Source of the DNA: Pseudoroseicyclus_A sp041714655
GTDB lineage: Bacteria > Pseudomonadota > Alphaproteobacteria > Rhodobacterales > Rhodobacteraceae
Direction of reading: 5' to 3'
DNA: 64,000 nt
NCBI RefSeq assembly: GCF_041714655.1
Contig: NZ_CP168219.1
Coordinates: 2,418,001-2,482,000, forward strand
Shown: positions 1 through 8,912 of the stretch, piece after piece
How positions within the stretch are numbered: position 1 is the first letter of the stretch
Layout: each line of letters begins with the position of its first letter
Notes under the pieces: model-generated
Databases searched by the model: none
What the model was told of the DNA's origin: nothing
Seen by the model: the letters and a program-made list of their open reading frames with translations, nothing else
Position numbers and translations under genes: made by a program

Positions 1-81
1 GGTCGGAACCTGCCCCCCTCGCCCTCAGGGCACCCCACCCGCCCCCTTGCGCTCCCCGCCGCGCCGGGCGAGCTTTCGGGC

Positions 82-1254
82 ATGCGCCGCCTCTCCCAAT
101 CGCCCACCGATCCCGCCTTCGTCCAGGACCCCTATCCCTTCTACGAGACCGCCCGCGCCGCCGGCGATCTCTTCCACTGGGAGGAGTACGGGCTCGCCTG
201 CGCCGTCTCGCATCGGGCCGTCACCACGCTGCTGCGCGACCGCCGCCTCGGGCGCGAGGCGCCGCCCGAGGTCGCGCCCGACATCCCCGACCGGCTCCGC
301 CCCTTCTACGACATCGAGGCGCATTCGATGCTGGAACTCGAGCCGCCGCGCCATACGCGCCTGCGCAGCCTCGTCCTTCGGGCCTTCACCTCGCGCCGTA
401 TCGCGGCCCTCCTCCCGGGGCTCGAGGCGCTCTGCGCCGAGCTCACCGCCGCCTTCCCCGAGGGCCCGTTCGACCTCCTCGATTTTTACTGCAAGCCGAT
501 CCCCGCCATCACCATCTGCCGCCTGCTCGGCACCCCGGCGGAGGACTGGCGGCTGCTGGTGGACTGGTCGAACGCCATGGTCGCCATGTACCAGGCCCGG
601 CGGACGCCCGAGATCGAGGTCGCGGCCATGGCGGCCTCCACCGCCTTCGCCGATTACATCCGCCGGATCATTGCCGCCCGCCGGACCCGACCCGGCGACG
701 ACCTGATCACCGAGCTCATCGCCGCCGAGGCCTCAGGCGAGAAGCTCTCGCCGGAGGAGCTGGTGACCACCTGCATCCTCCTCCTCAACGCCGGCCACGA
801 GGCGACGGTGCACACTTTGGGCAATGCCGTGGCCCTGCTCCTTCCGAGTCCACCCGACAGGGTGGACGAGGCACTCATCGAGGAGGTCCTCCGCTTCGAT
901 CCGCCGCTCCACATGTTCACCCGCTGGGTCTACGAGCCCTGCGAGCTCTTCGGGCATGAGTTCCAGCGCGGCGACCAGATCGCCTGCCTGCTCGCCGCCG
1001 CCGGGCGCGACCCTTCGGTCTACCCGGACGCCGCGACCTTTGACCCCGCCCGCTTCACCGCCAAGGCCCCGGCCCATGCGGCCTTCGGGGGCGGCATCCA
1101 TTTCTGCGTCGGCGCGCCGCTCGCGCGGATGGAGCTGCTCGCCGGCCTCAAGACCCTCTTCGAGCGGGCCCCGGGCCTCCGCCTCGCCGAGCCGCCGGCC
1201 TTCGCCGATCTCTACCATTTCCACGGCCACGACCGCCTCATGGTGACCCGATGA
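82..1254 (+). CDS. Cytochrome P450 monooxygenase
   Basis: Soluble bacterial P450 of 390 residues that would hydroxylate an unidentified substrate with electrons from a ferredoxin. Seen directly: the I-helix AGHEAT at residues 237-242, the ExxR pair as EVLR at 268-271, and the heme loop FGGGIHFCVG at 335-344, with Cys342 as the thiolate ligand. The length fits class I bacterial P450s. The frame stays open to the window edge, so a longer start cannot be excluded, but ATG 82 gives a normal N-terminus. Its stop overlaps the amidase start in an ATGA, which implies translational coupling and a shared pathway. The substrate cannot be read from the sequence. The first 81 bases of the window hold nothing else recognisable. 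Confidence 0.93.
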   Translation: MRRLSQSPTDPAFVQDPYPFYETARAAGDLFHWEEYGLACAVSHRAVTTLLRDRRLGREAPPEVAPDIPDRLRPFYDIEAHSMLELEPPRHTRLRSLVLRAFTSRRIAALLPGLEALCAELTAAFPEGPFDLLDFYCKPIPAITICRLLGTPAEDWRLLVDWSNAMVAMYQARRTPEIEVAAMAASTAFADYIRRIIAARRTRPGDDLITELIAAEASGEKLSPEELVTTCILLLNAGHEATVHTLGNAVALLLPSPPDRVDEALIEEVLRFDPPLHMFTRWVYEPCELFGHEFQRGDQIACLLAAAGRDPSVYPDAATFDPARFTAKAPAHAAFGGGIHFCVGAPLARMELLAGLKTLFERAPGLRLAEPPAFADLYHFHGHDRLMVTR

Positions 1255-2699
1255 CCCCCGACGATTACGCCCGCCACGACGCCACCGCTCTCGCAGCCCT
1301 CGTCGCCTCGGGCGAGGTGACACCCGACGAGCTTCTCGACCTCGCCCTCGCGCAGACGGAGCGGCTCAACCCCGAGCTCAACGCCGTCGTGCTGATCCGC
1401 GAGGAGGTCGCCCGCAAGACCATCGTCGATGGCCTGCCGCCGGGGCCCTTCCGGGGGGTGCCCTTCCTCCTCAAGGATCTCGGCTGCGAGGCGATGGATT
1501 TCCCCTCGCACAACGGCTCCCGCCTCCTCGCGAACACCACCTACAGCCAGGACAGCGCCATCTTCACCCGCATCCGCGCCTCGGGCGTCGTCACCTTCGG
1601 GCGGACAACGTCGCCCGAGGGCGGCATCGGCCCGGCGACGGAGGCGGCCGTCTACGGCGGGCCGACCCGCAACCCCTGGGACCTGGCGCGCACGCCCGGC
1701 GGCTCCTCCGGTGGGGCCGGGGCGGCGGTGGCGGCGGGGATCGTGCCGATGGCCCATGGCTCCGATGGCGGCGGCTCGGTCCGCATCCCCGCCGCCTCCT
1801 CCGGGCTCTTCGGCTTCAAGGCCTCCCGCGCCCGTTTCCCCGACGGGCCCTATGCGGGCGAGGGCTGGGCGGGGATGGCGATCGACGGGTTTCTCACCCG
1901 CTCCGTCCGCGATGCCGCCACCATGATGGACGAAACGCAGGGCCCCGACCTCGGCGCCCCCTATTACGCGCCGCCCCTCCGCATGGGCTTCGCGCGGGCC
2001 ATCGAGGCGCCGCCGGCGCGGCTGCGCATCGGGCTTTGCCCCACCCGCTTCGACGGCGCACCCGTCGCGCCGGAGGTCGCCGCCGAGGTGGAGAAGGCCG
2101 CGACGCTCCTCGAGAGCCTCGGCCATGAGGTCACCCCCTTCCGCCCCGAGGCGGATCACGAGGGCATGATGCAGGCCTGGACGCGCATCGTCGCCTGCGG
2201 CACGGCGCTCTCCGTCCGCAAGGCGCTGGCCCGCGCCGGGCGGGCGCTCGCCCCCGAGGATGTCGAGCCCGTCACCCGTGGCACCATGGCCTATGCCGAG
2301 AGCCTCTCCGGCGCCGATTATCTGGAGGCGGTGGGCAAGATCCATGCCTATGGCCGCCAGATGGCCGCCGCCTTCGAGACAATCGACGTGCTCCTCTCCC
2401 CCACCCTCGCCGAGCTGCCGGCCAAGATCGGGCGCTTCGATCACCGGACGGAGGATTACGTCGCCTTCCGCACCGGGCCGGAGGGCGTCTTCGCCTATTC
2501 GCCCTTTTGCGCCGCCTTCAACGCCTCCGGCCAGCCGGCGGCCTCCGTCCCGCTCGGCGAGGCGGAGGGCCTGCCGGTCGGCATCCACCTCGCGGCACCG
2601 ATGGGTGAAGACGAGCGCCTGCTCGCGCTCTGCGCAGAGCTTGAGCAGGCAGCGCCCTGGGGGGGGCGCAGGCCGGCCATGGCCCTTGCCACCGCGTAA
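1251..2699 (+). CDS. Amidase (amidase signature family)
   Basis: Amidase-signature serine hydrolase of 482 residues that cleaves a carboxamide. The Ser-cisSer-Lys machinery is visible: Lys75 in LLKDLG, the cis-Ser in GGSSGG (151-155), and the nucleophile Ser176 in GSDGGGSVRIP. This separates it from nitrilases and M20 enzymes. It has no signal peptide, so it is cytoplasmic. It could be confused with GatA, but it lies outside any gatCAB cluster, overlaps a P450 gene by 4 nt and stands 37 nt before a polyamine-type ABC transporter. Inference: it hydrolyses an imported amide, perhaps an acylated polyamine; the actual substrate is unknown. Confidence 0.9.
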   Translation: MTPDDYARHDATALAALVASGEVTPDELLDLALAQTERLNPELNAVVLIREEVARKTIVDGLPPGPFRGVPFLLKDLGCEAMDFPSHNGSRLLANTTYSQDSAIFTRIRASGVVTFGRTTSPEGGIGPATEAAVYGGPTRNPWDLARTPGGSSGGAGAAVAAGIVPMAHGSDGGGSVRIPAASSGLFGFKASRARFPDGPYAGEGWAGMAIDGFLTRSVRDAATMMDETQGPDLGAPYYAPPLRMGFARAIEAPPARLRIGLCPTRFDGAPVAPEVAAEVEKAATLLESLGHEVTPFRPEADHEGMMQAWTRIVACGTALSVRKALARAGRALAPEDVEPVTRGTMAYAESLSGADYLEAVGKIHAYGRQMAAAFETIDVLLSPTLAELPAKIGRFDHRTEDYVAFRTGPEGVFAYSPFCAAFNASGQPAASVPLGEAEGLPVGIHLAAPMGEDERLLALCAELEQAAPWGGRRPAMALATA

Positions 2700-2736
2700 A
2701 CTGCCGTTCAACATCGGGGCAACGACAGGGAGCCGC

Positions 2737-3792
2737 ATGACACACGCCATCGAAGCCCGCGATATCACCAAGCGCTTCGGCACCGGCACGGATGCCGTCA
2801 CCGCCCTCGACGCCGTCTCCATCGAGATCGCCGAGGGAGAGTTCTTCACCCTCCTCGGGCCCTCCGGCTGCGGCAAGACCACGCTCCTGCGCTGCATCGC
2901 CGGTTTCGAGACGCCGACCTCCGGCACGCTCCTTCTCGCCGGGAAAGAGATCACCCATGCCCCGCCCAACAAGCGCAACGTCAACACGGTCTTCCAGAGC
3001 TACGCGCTCTTTCCGCACCTGACCGTCGCCCAGAACATCGGCTTCGGGCTGAAGATGCGGGGCGACGCGGCCGAGACGGTCAAGGCGCGCACCGAAGAGA
3101 TGCTGGCGCTGGTGAAGATGGAGCCGATGGCGGCCCGCTATGCCGCCCAGCTTTCCGGCGGGCAGCAGCAGCGCGTGGCGCTGGCCCGCGCCCTCGCCCC
3201 GGCGCCGGAAGTGCTGCTGCTCGACGAGCCTCTTTCGGCGCTCGACCTGAAGCTCCGGAAGGAGATGCAGGGCGAACTCAAGCGCCTGCAGGCCGAGACC
3301 GGCATCACCTTCGTCTTCGTGACCCACGATCAGGAAGAGGCGCTGACGATGTCGGACCGGATCGGCGTCATGTCGGGCGGGGTGCTCCAGCAGGTCGGCA
3401 CGCCGCGCGAGATCTACACCAAGCCGGTCAACCGCTTCGTCGCCGATTTCATCGGCGAGACGAACTTCCTCGTGGCCAGGGCGGAGGGCGACAGCGTCAC
3501 CCTCTCCACCGGCGAGCGGCTGGCGCTGCCGGGCGCGGGGACGGGCGAGATCACCCTCGCCGTCCGCCCCGAGCTCATCCGCCTGACCGAGCCAGCGGAG
3601 GGAGACCTCGCCGCCAAGGTGACGGGCACCGTCTATTTCGGGACCGACTGGCACTGCCATCTGGCCCTCGGCGACGGCACGGAGGTCGTCGCCCGGCTGC
3701 AATCGCCGCCCTCGGGCGAAAGCGCGCTGGCCCCCGGGCAGGAGGTCGGGCTGGCCTTCGCCCCGGGCGCGCTCCGCGTGCTGGAGGACTGA
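2737..3792 (+). CDS. potA: Polyamine-type ABC transporter ATP-binding protein (PotA-like)
   Basis: Cytoplasmic ATPase of an ABC importer, 351 residues. Seen: Walker A GPSGCGKTT at 41-49, signature LSGGQQQR at 139-146, Walker B VLLLDEP at 159-165, the H-switch in VTHDQEEAL, and a C-terminal TOBE-like regulatory domain from about residue 240, as in PotA. The ATG at 2737 is preceded by AGGGAG at a normal distance; the reading frame extends upstream but only as a shadow of the amidase. It is followed 4 nt later by the first permease. Family membership is clear. The substrate (spermidine, putrescine or a related amine) is inferred from the binding protein and neighbouring genes. Confidence 0.93.
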   Translation: MTHAIEARDITKRFGTGTDAVTALDAVSIEIAEGEFFTLLGPSGCGKTTLLRCIAGFETPTSGTLLLAGKEITHAPPNKRNVNTVFQSYALFPHLTVAQNIGFGLKMRGDAAETVKARTEEMLALVKMEPMAARYAAQLSGGQQQRVALARALAPAPEVLLLDEPLSALDLKLRKEMQGELKRLQAETGITFVFVTHDQEEALTMSDRIGVMSGGVLQQVGTPREIYTKPVNRFVADFIGETNFLVARAEGDSVTLSTGERLALPGAGTGEITLAVRPELIRLTEPAEGDLAAKVTGTVYFGTDWHCHLALGDGTEVVARLQSPPSGESALAPGQEVGLAFAPGALRVLED

Positions 3793-3796
3793 GCGC

Positions 3797-4684
3797 ATGG
3801 CGACGAGCCCCACCCGCACGGCCTGGCTCCTCTCCGCCCCCGCGCTCTTCGTGCTCTTCATCGGCGCGGTCGGCCCGCTCGCCATCGTGGTGATCTATTC
3901 CTTCCTCGAGCCCGGCGAATACTCCGGCGTCGTCTGGAATCCGACACTCGAGGCCTGGTTCCGCGTGCTCTTCCGGCGCGACATCTTCGACGGCACGGTG
4001 CATCTGGCCGATGCCCATCTGACGATCTTCTGGCGCTCGGTGAAGCTGTCGCTGCTCACCACGCTGATCACCTTCATCGTCGGCCTGCCGACCGCCTGGT
4101 TCATCGCCACGCGCTCCGCCCGGTCGCGGCCGCTCTGGCTCTTCCTCATCACCATCCCGTTCTGGACGAACCTGCTCATCCGCACCTTCGCCATCATGCA
4201 GGTCATCCGGAACGAGGGGCTGCTCAACGTCGTCCTCCTCAAGATCGGCATCATCGAGCGGCCGCTGCAGCTACTCGCCACCGATACCGCCGTGCTCATC
4301 GGCATGGCCTATGTCTACCTGCCGCTCATGGTGCTGCCGCTCTTCGCGGCCATCGACCGCTTCGACTTCCGGCTCATCGAGGCGGGCTACGACCTCTATG
4401 CCTCGCGCCTGAAGGTGCTGCGGCGGATCATCCTGCCGATCATCCGGCCGGGGATCGTCGCGGGCTCGATCCTCGTCTTCGTGCCCTCCCTGGGAGCTTA
4501 CGTGACCCCCCGCCTCCTCGGCGGCGGCAAGAACATGATGATCGGCAATTTCATCGAGCTGCAGTTCGGCCAGGGCCGCAACTGGCCGCTGGGCGCGGCG
4601 CTGTCGATGGTTCTTCTCGTGATCGTCTGCGCGGCGCTTCTCGTCTATGTCCGCGTCTCCAGCCGGGATCAGCCCCATGGCTGA
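3797..4684 (+). CDS. potB: Polyamine-type ABC transporter permease (PotB-like)
   Basis: Inner-membrane permease of 295 residues with about six hydrophobic segments, the first at residues 9-35. The EAA loop that docks on the ATPase is visible as EAGYDLYASRLKVLRRI near residue 195. Its position between the ATPase and a second permease, with 4 nt and 8 nt junctions, shows one operon. PotB-type permeases pair with a PotC-type partner to form the channel for polyamines or related cations. Nothing is truncated. Confidence 0.92.
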   Translation: MATSPTRTAWLLSAPALFVLFIGAVGPLAIVVIYSFLEPGEYSGVVWNPTLEAWFRVLFRRDIFDGTVHLADAHLTIFWRSVKLSLLTTLITFIVGLPTAWFIATRSARSRPLWLFLITIPFWTNLLIRTFAIMQVIRNEGLLNVVLLKIGIIERPLQLLATDTAVLIGMAYVYLPLMVLPLFAAIDRFDFRLIEAGYDLYASRLKVLRRIILPIIRPGIVAGSILVFVPSLGAYVTPRLLGGGKNMMIGNFIELQFGQGRNWPLGAALSMVLLVIVCAALLVYVRVSSRDQPHG

Positions 4685-5483
4685 GCGCGCCTTCTCCGTC
4701 ACCCGCCTGCCGGGCTTCACCACGATCGCCATCACGGCCTTCGTGGCGCTCTATGCGCCGATCCTGGTGCTCGTCGTCTATTCCTTCAACGCGTCCAACT
4801 CCGTCGCCACCTGGGGTGGCTTCTCGCTCGACTGGTACCGCGCCGCCTGGGAGAACGAGGCCGTGCAGGAGGCGGCCTTGCGCTCCGTCATCATCGCGGC
4901 CTTCGCGGCCTGCTTCTCCACCATCCTCGCGACGCTGACCGCCGTCGGCACCACGCGGCGGGGCCGCTTCAAGGGCGAGACCTTCATCTACGTGATCATC
5001 AACCAGCCGTTGATGGTGCCCGAGATCGTCACCGCCGTCGCGCTGCTCATCCTCTTCGGCGCCATCCGGCAGGCAACCGGCCTTCACGGGCTCGGCTACC
5101 TGATCCTCGCCCATACCGCCTTCTGCGTGCCCTTCGCCTATCTGCCGATCCGCGCGCGGCTGGAGGGGATGGACATGAGCCTCGAGACGGCGGCCGCCGA
5201 CCTCTATGCCACGCCCTGGCAGGCCTTCCGCCATGTGACGCTGCCGCTGCTCCTCCCCGGCATCATCGCCGGGGCGATGCTGGCCTTCGTCGTCTCGCTC
5301 GACGACGTCATCATCACCGAATTCGTGAAATCTGCGGGGCAGGACACGCTGCCGACCTATATGCTCGGCCAGCTCCGCCGCGCCATGACGCCGGAGGTGA
5401 ACGCCATCTCCACCGCGCTTCTGGCGCTGACCGTGCTGCTCTTGACGATCTTCTTCTTCATCACCCGGGGCCGGGACCGCTGA
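4677..5483 (+). CDS. potC: Polyamine-type ABC transporter permease (PotC-like)
   Basis: Second inner-membrane permease, 268 residues from ATG 4677, which overlaps the end of the first permease by 8 nt. A start 30 nt further upstream in the same frame is possible, but the first membrane segment begins soon after ATG 4677 and that start fits the family better. The EAA loop reads ETAAADLYATPWQAFRHV, and six hydrophobic segments are predicted. It partners the preceding PotB-like protein, and the periplasmic binding protein follows after 36 nt. Confidence 0.92.
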   Translation: MAERAFSVTRLPGFTTIAITAFVALYAPILVLVVYSFNASNSVATWGGFSLDWYRAAWENEAVQEAALRSVIIAAFAACFSTILATLTAVGTTRRGRFKGETFIYVIINQPLMVPEIVTAVALLILFGAIRQATGLHGLGYLILAHTAFCVPFAYLPIRARLEGMDMSLETAAADLYATPWQAFRHVTLPLLLPGIIAGAMLAFVVSLDDVIITEFVKSAGQDTLPTYMLGQLRRAMTPEVNAISTALLALTVLLLTIFFFITRGRDR

Positions 5484-5519
5484 AGGCCCCCAAAGCCGAC
5501 CGCAACAGGGAGAAAGACC

Positions 5520-6542
5520 ATGACACGGACACTGACGCTGACCACCGCGCTCACGTTCCTCGCCGGCGCCGCCGCCGCACAGGAGCTGCAGCTCTACAAC
5601 TGGGGCAACTACACGAGCCCCGAGCTTCTGGAGAAGTTCACCGAAGAGACCGGGATCACGGTGACGGTCACCGATTACGATTCCAACTCCACCGCGCTCG
5701 CCAAGATCGAGGCCGGCGGCCACGGCTTCGACCTCGTCGTGCCCTCCGCCAACTACGTGCCGATCTATGTCGAGAAGGGGCTCCTGATGGAGCTCGACCA
5801 CGAGCGCCTCGCCAACATCGGCAATATCGAGCCGCAATGGGTGGATGTGCCCTGGGACCAGGGCCGCATGTACACGGTGCCGTGGCAATGGGGGACGACG
5901 GGGATCTCCGTCAACACCTCCGCCTACGACGGCGACATCAACACCTCGGCCATCTTCCTCGACCCGCCGGACGAGCTGGTCGGCCAGGTCAACGTCGTGC
6001 CCGAGATGGCCGACGTGATGTCGATGGCGATCATGTATGTCGGCGGCGAGCCCTGCACGGAGGATCTCGAGGTGCTCCGCGAGGTGCGCGACCTCCTCGC
6101 CGCGGCCAAGCCCGACTGGATGTCGATGGATTACGGCATGACCGAGCGGATGACGGCGAATGACGTCATGGCCTCCGTCAACTGGAACGGCTCATCGATG
6201 CGCATCCGGCTCGACAACCCGGACGTCGCCTATGGCTACCCGGTCGAGGGCTATCCGGTGTGGATGGATTCCGTCGGCATCCTCGCCGATGCGCAGAATG
6301 TCGATGAGGCCTACCTGTTCCTCGACTTCATCATGGAGCCGGAGAACGCCGCGATGATCTCGGGCTTCGCGCGCTATGCCAACGGCATCGCCGGCTCCGG
6401 CGAGTTCATGCCGGAAGACATGAACACCGCCCCCGAGATTGCCATTCCGGCGGAATATGCCGATGCCGGCGTCTTCCTGCCGACCTGCCCGAGCTCGGCG
6501 AACGATCTCTACACGCAGATCTGGACGGAGCTCATGCAGTAG
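5520..6542 (+). CDS. potD: Polyamine-type ABC transporter substrate-binding protein (PotD/PotF-like)
   Basis: Periplasmic binding protein of 340 residues. A signal peptide ends near AGAAAA-QE (about residue 21). The mature start carries LYNWGNYTSP, the tryptophan/tyrosine-bearing motif at the same place as YNW in PotD and PotF, and a later PWQWGTTGISVN matches the family's hinge region. A strong AGGGAGAAAG lies just before the ATG. Two cysteines (in EPCTED and PTCPSS) could form a disulfide. The ligand is probably a polyamine or an aminated derivative; the acetylpolyamine amidohydrolase next door supports this, but ligand residues were not modelled. Confidence 0.9.
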   Translation: MTRTLTLTTALTFLAGAAAAQELQLYNWGNYTSPELLEKFTEETGITVTVTDYDSNSTALAKIEAGGHGFDLVVPSANYVPIYVEKGLLMELDHERLANIGNIEPQWVDVPWDQGRMYTVPWQWGTTGISVNTSAYDGDINTSAIFLDPPDELVGQVNVVPEMADVMSMAIMYVGGEPCTEDLEVLREVRDLLAAAKPDWMSMDYGMTERMTANDVMASVNWNGSSMRIRLDNPDVAYGYPVEGYPVWMDSVGILADAQNVDEAYLFLDFIMEPENAAMISGFARYANGIAGSGEFMPEDMNTAPEIAIPAEYADAGVFLPTCPSSANDLYTQIWTELMQ

Positions 6543-6555
6543 CGCCAGGTCGAGA

Positions 6556-6702
6556 GGCCGGGGGGCCGTCTGCCCCCCGGACCCCCCGAAGGGTATTTGG
6601 AAAGGGGCAGAGGCAGGGTGGGTCCTGCCAACTCTCGCTTTTCTCCAAATACCCGCGGGGGAAGTCGGCCTCGCAGGCCGACGGGGGGCAGAGCCCCCCT
6701 CT
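6556..6702. repeat. Inverted pair of hairpin repeats between convergent genes
   Basis: The gap between the potD-like gene and the acetylpolyamine amidohydrolase is almost all inverted repeat. A GGGGGGC/GCCCCCC stem (6560-6578) and GGGTATTTGGA (6591-6601) face TCCAAATACCC (6644-6654), a GTCGGCCT/AGGCCGAC stem (6664-6682) and another GGGGGGC/GCCCCCC stem (6683-6699). It probably ends transcription from both sides. The modules belong to the GC-hairpin repeat family also found near 16.2, 21.5 and 36.8 kb. Confidence 0.7.
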
Positions 6703-7731
6703 TCACGCCCCCTCGAAGCCCGCCAGCACGTTCACGGTGTTGATCCCCACTGCCTCGATGGCATAGCCGCCCTCCATCACGAAGAGCGTCGGCAGACCCA
6801 GCGTGGCGATCTTCGCGCCGGCACGGGTGAAATCTTCCGACTGGAGCTTGAAGAAGCTGATCGGGTCGTCCTTGAAGGCATCGACGCCGAGCGAGACGAC
6901 GAGCGCCTCGGAGCCGTGGTCGCGGATCCTGCCGAGCGCGTCATCGAGGGCGGCGCCCCATTCATCCCAGGCCGTGCCGGGCTTCATCGGATAGTTGCGG
7001 TTGGCGCCCTCGCCGGCGCCCGCGCCTCGCTCGTCTTCATGGCCGAGGAAATAGGGATAGGCCTCCATCGGGTCGCCATGGAGCGAGGCGAACAGCACGT
7101 CTTCCCGGTCGTAGAAGATGTTCTGCGTGCCGTTGCCATGGTGGAAGTCGATGTCGAGCACCGAGACCCGGGCGCCGCCCTCCGCGAACATCTGGGCGGC
7201 CATGGCGGCGTTGTTGACGAAGCAATAGCCGCCGTACTGATCCGCCGTCGCATGATGGCCCGGCGGGCGGCAGAGCGCGAAGGCGGCGCCGGCCCCGCCC
7301 GCCACGGCGCGCTGCGCCGCCTGGGCCGAGGCGGCGGAAGAGAGGACGGCCTCCCAGGTGCCGGCGGTGATCGCCGTCTCGGACGCGTGGCAGTAATAGC
7401 CCGCCTTGCCGTCGATATTGTCCGGGATCCGGTCGGTGCGCATGCCGCGGGGCGCGATGCAGCCGGCGATGAGCTCGCCGGCATTGCCGTCGGCCTTCCA
7501 CTCCGCGAAGGCGCTCTCAAGGAACGCCAGATAACCGGTGTCGCAGATCGCCTCGATCGGGCCCATGTCGGCGGCGCCCGGGGCGAGGATCTTGCCCATG
7601 CCCCGCGCCAGAAGCTCGGCGCGCACGTATTCGACGCGCGACGGCCGCTCGAAGGGCGTCACGAACTGCCCACCGGAGAGCTCGGCCTGCGGAAAATGCT
7701 TGCGGTGGTCTTCGGAGAAAAAGGTCTGCAT
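6703..7731 (-). CDS. aphA: Acetylpolyamine amidohydrolase (class II HDAC-like)
   Basis: Zinc-dependent deacetylase of 342 residues, close in length and pattern to the Mycoplana acetylpolyamine amidohydrolase. Seen: PPGHHATADQYGGYCFVNNA with the tandem active-site histidines, DIDFHHGNGTQ with zinc ligands, LGVDAFKDDP with the third ligand, SLHGDPMEAYPYFLG (the loop typical of the acetylpolyamine group) and the catalytic-tyrosine motif EGGYAIE. ATG 7731 was chosen over an upstream in-frame start because homologues begin at this QTFFSEDH segment. It would release free polyamines from acetylated ones, which fits the converging transporter operon. Histone-like protein substrates are unlikely. Confidence 0.9.
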   Translation of the reverse strand: MQTFFSEDHRKHFPQAELSGGQFVTPFERPSRVEYVRAELLARGMGKILAPGAADMGPIEAICDTGYLAFLESAFAEWKADGNAGELIAGCIAPRGMRTDRIPDNIDGKAGYYCHASETAITAGTWEAVLSSAASAQAAQRAVAGGAGAAFALCRPPGHHATADQYGGYCFVNNAAMAAQMFAEGGARVSVLDIDFHHGNGTQNIFYDREDVLFASLHGDPMEAYPYFLGHEDERGAGAGEGANRNYPMKPGTAWDEWGAALDDALGRIRDHGSEALVVSLGVDAFKDDPISFFKLQSEDFTRAGAKIATLGLPTLFVMEGGYAIEAVGINTVNVLAGFEGA

Positions 7732-7818
7732 CTGGGGTCCCCCTCGTCTGCCGCTCACGCTGCCCTGCCCCGAGCCGGCCCGCAAGGGCCGGCCGAGGGG
7801 GGCCGCCCCGGGGAGGCC

Positions 7819-8835
7819 TCAGCCGTCGCTCACCCCGGCCTCGGCGAAGGTCGCCATGCCCGAATGGCAGGCGAGCGCACCGCGCAGGATGCCGATGGCC
7901 AGCGCCGCGCCCGAGCCCTCGCCGAGCCGGAGGTCCAGCGACACGAGGGGGTTCTTGCCGAGCCGCACGAGCATGGCGGCATGGGAGGATTCCGCGCTGC
8001 AATGGGCGGCGACGCAGTGATCGAGCGCCGCGGGCGCGGCACGGTGGAGCACGGCGGCCGCCGCGCTGCAGATGAAGCCGTCGAGCAGCACCGGGATCCG
8101 GTGATGGCGCGCGGCGGCGATGGCACCGGCCATGGCGGCGATCTCGCGCCCGCCCAAGCGGCGGAGCACCTCGAGCGGGTCGCCGAGCGCGTCCCGGTGC
8201 AGCGCGAGCCCGGCCTCGACGATCTGCCGCTTGCGGGCGAGGCCGGTGTCATCCACGCCCGTCCCCCGCCCGACCCAACCGCTCGCCGGTCCCCCGAAGA
8301 GCGCCGCGGCGATGGCGGATGCCGCCGTCGTGTTGCCGATGCCCATCTCACCGGTGACGAGGAGATCCGCCGACGGGTCCACCGCCGCCCAGCCGGCGGC
8401 GAGCGCCTCGACGAATTCCGCCTCGCTCATCGCCGGGGCTTCGGTGAAATCCGCGGTCGCCGTGTCGAGCGACAGCGGCGTCACGCTCAGGCGCGCGCCG
8501 AATTCCCGGGCGAGCTGGTTGATCGCCGCGCCGCCCGCTTCGAAATTCGCCACCATCTGTTCCGTGACCTCCGGCGGGAAGGCCGAGACGCCGCGCGCGG
8601 CGATGCCGTGATTGGCGGCGAAGATGCAGATGAGCGGCGCTTTCAGCTCCGGCCGCGCCTCGCCCCGCCAGCCGGCATACCAGAGCGCCAGCTCCTCCAG
8701 GCGGCCGAGCGCGGCCGGCGGCTTGGTCAGCTGCGCATTGCGCTCCGCGGCGGCGACAAGGGCGGCGGCATCGGGCCCGGGCTGGACGGCGAGCAGGGCG
8801 CGGAATCCGGCGAGATCGGTGAAGGGGGCTGACAT
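7819..8835 (-). CDS. cobT: Nicotinate-nucleotide--dimethylbenzimidazole phosphoribosyltransferase
   Basis: Makes alpha-ribazole phosphate for the lower ligand of cobalamin. 338 residues, as usual for CobT. The C-terminal LRLGEGSGAALA holds the catalytic glutamate, and GEMGIGNTTAASA forms the phosphate loop. ATG 8835 was chosen because the open frame upstream is arginine/proline-rich shadow sequence. It is divergent from cobS across 77 bp, so both late cobalamin-assembly genes may share a control region. No cobalamin-riboswitch elements were recognised in that gap. Confidence 0.95.
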   Translation of the reverse strand: MSAPFTDLAGFRALLAVQPGPDAAALVAAAERNAQLTKPPAALGRLEELALWYAGWRGEARPELKAPLICIFAANHGIAARGVSAFPPEVTEQMVANFEAGGAAINQLAREFGARLSVTPLSLDTATADFTEAPAMSEAEFVEALAAGWAAVDPSADLLVTGEMGIGNTTAASAIAAALFGGPASGWVGRGTGVDDTGLARKRQIVEAGLALHRDALGDPLEVLRRLGGREIAAMAGAIAAARHHRIPVLLDGFICSAAAAVLHRAAPAALDHCVAAHCSAESSHAAMLVRLGKNPLVSLDLRLGEGSGAALAIGILRGALACHSGMATFAEAGVSDG

Positions 8836-8912
8836 CGGGCTGGCCTCATTGCAATCGGGACGCCCCCTCTCTAACGCTCGGGCCAGCAAACGAAAGGCCG
8901 GGGGCGGACCCA

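Noticed and set aside
6439..8832. 797-codon plus-strand open frame over aphA and cobT
   Set aside because: Antisense shadow of two conserved enzymes.
8836..8912. Cobalamin riboswitch between cobT and cobS
   Set aside because: The gap is only 77 bp and no B12-box-like sequence was seen.
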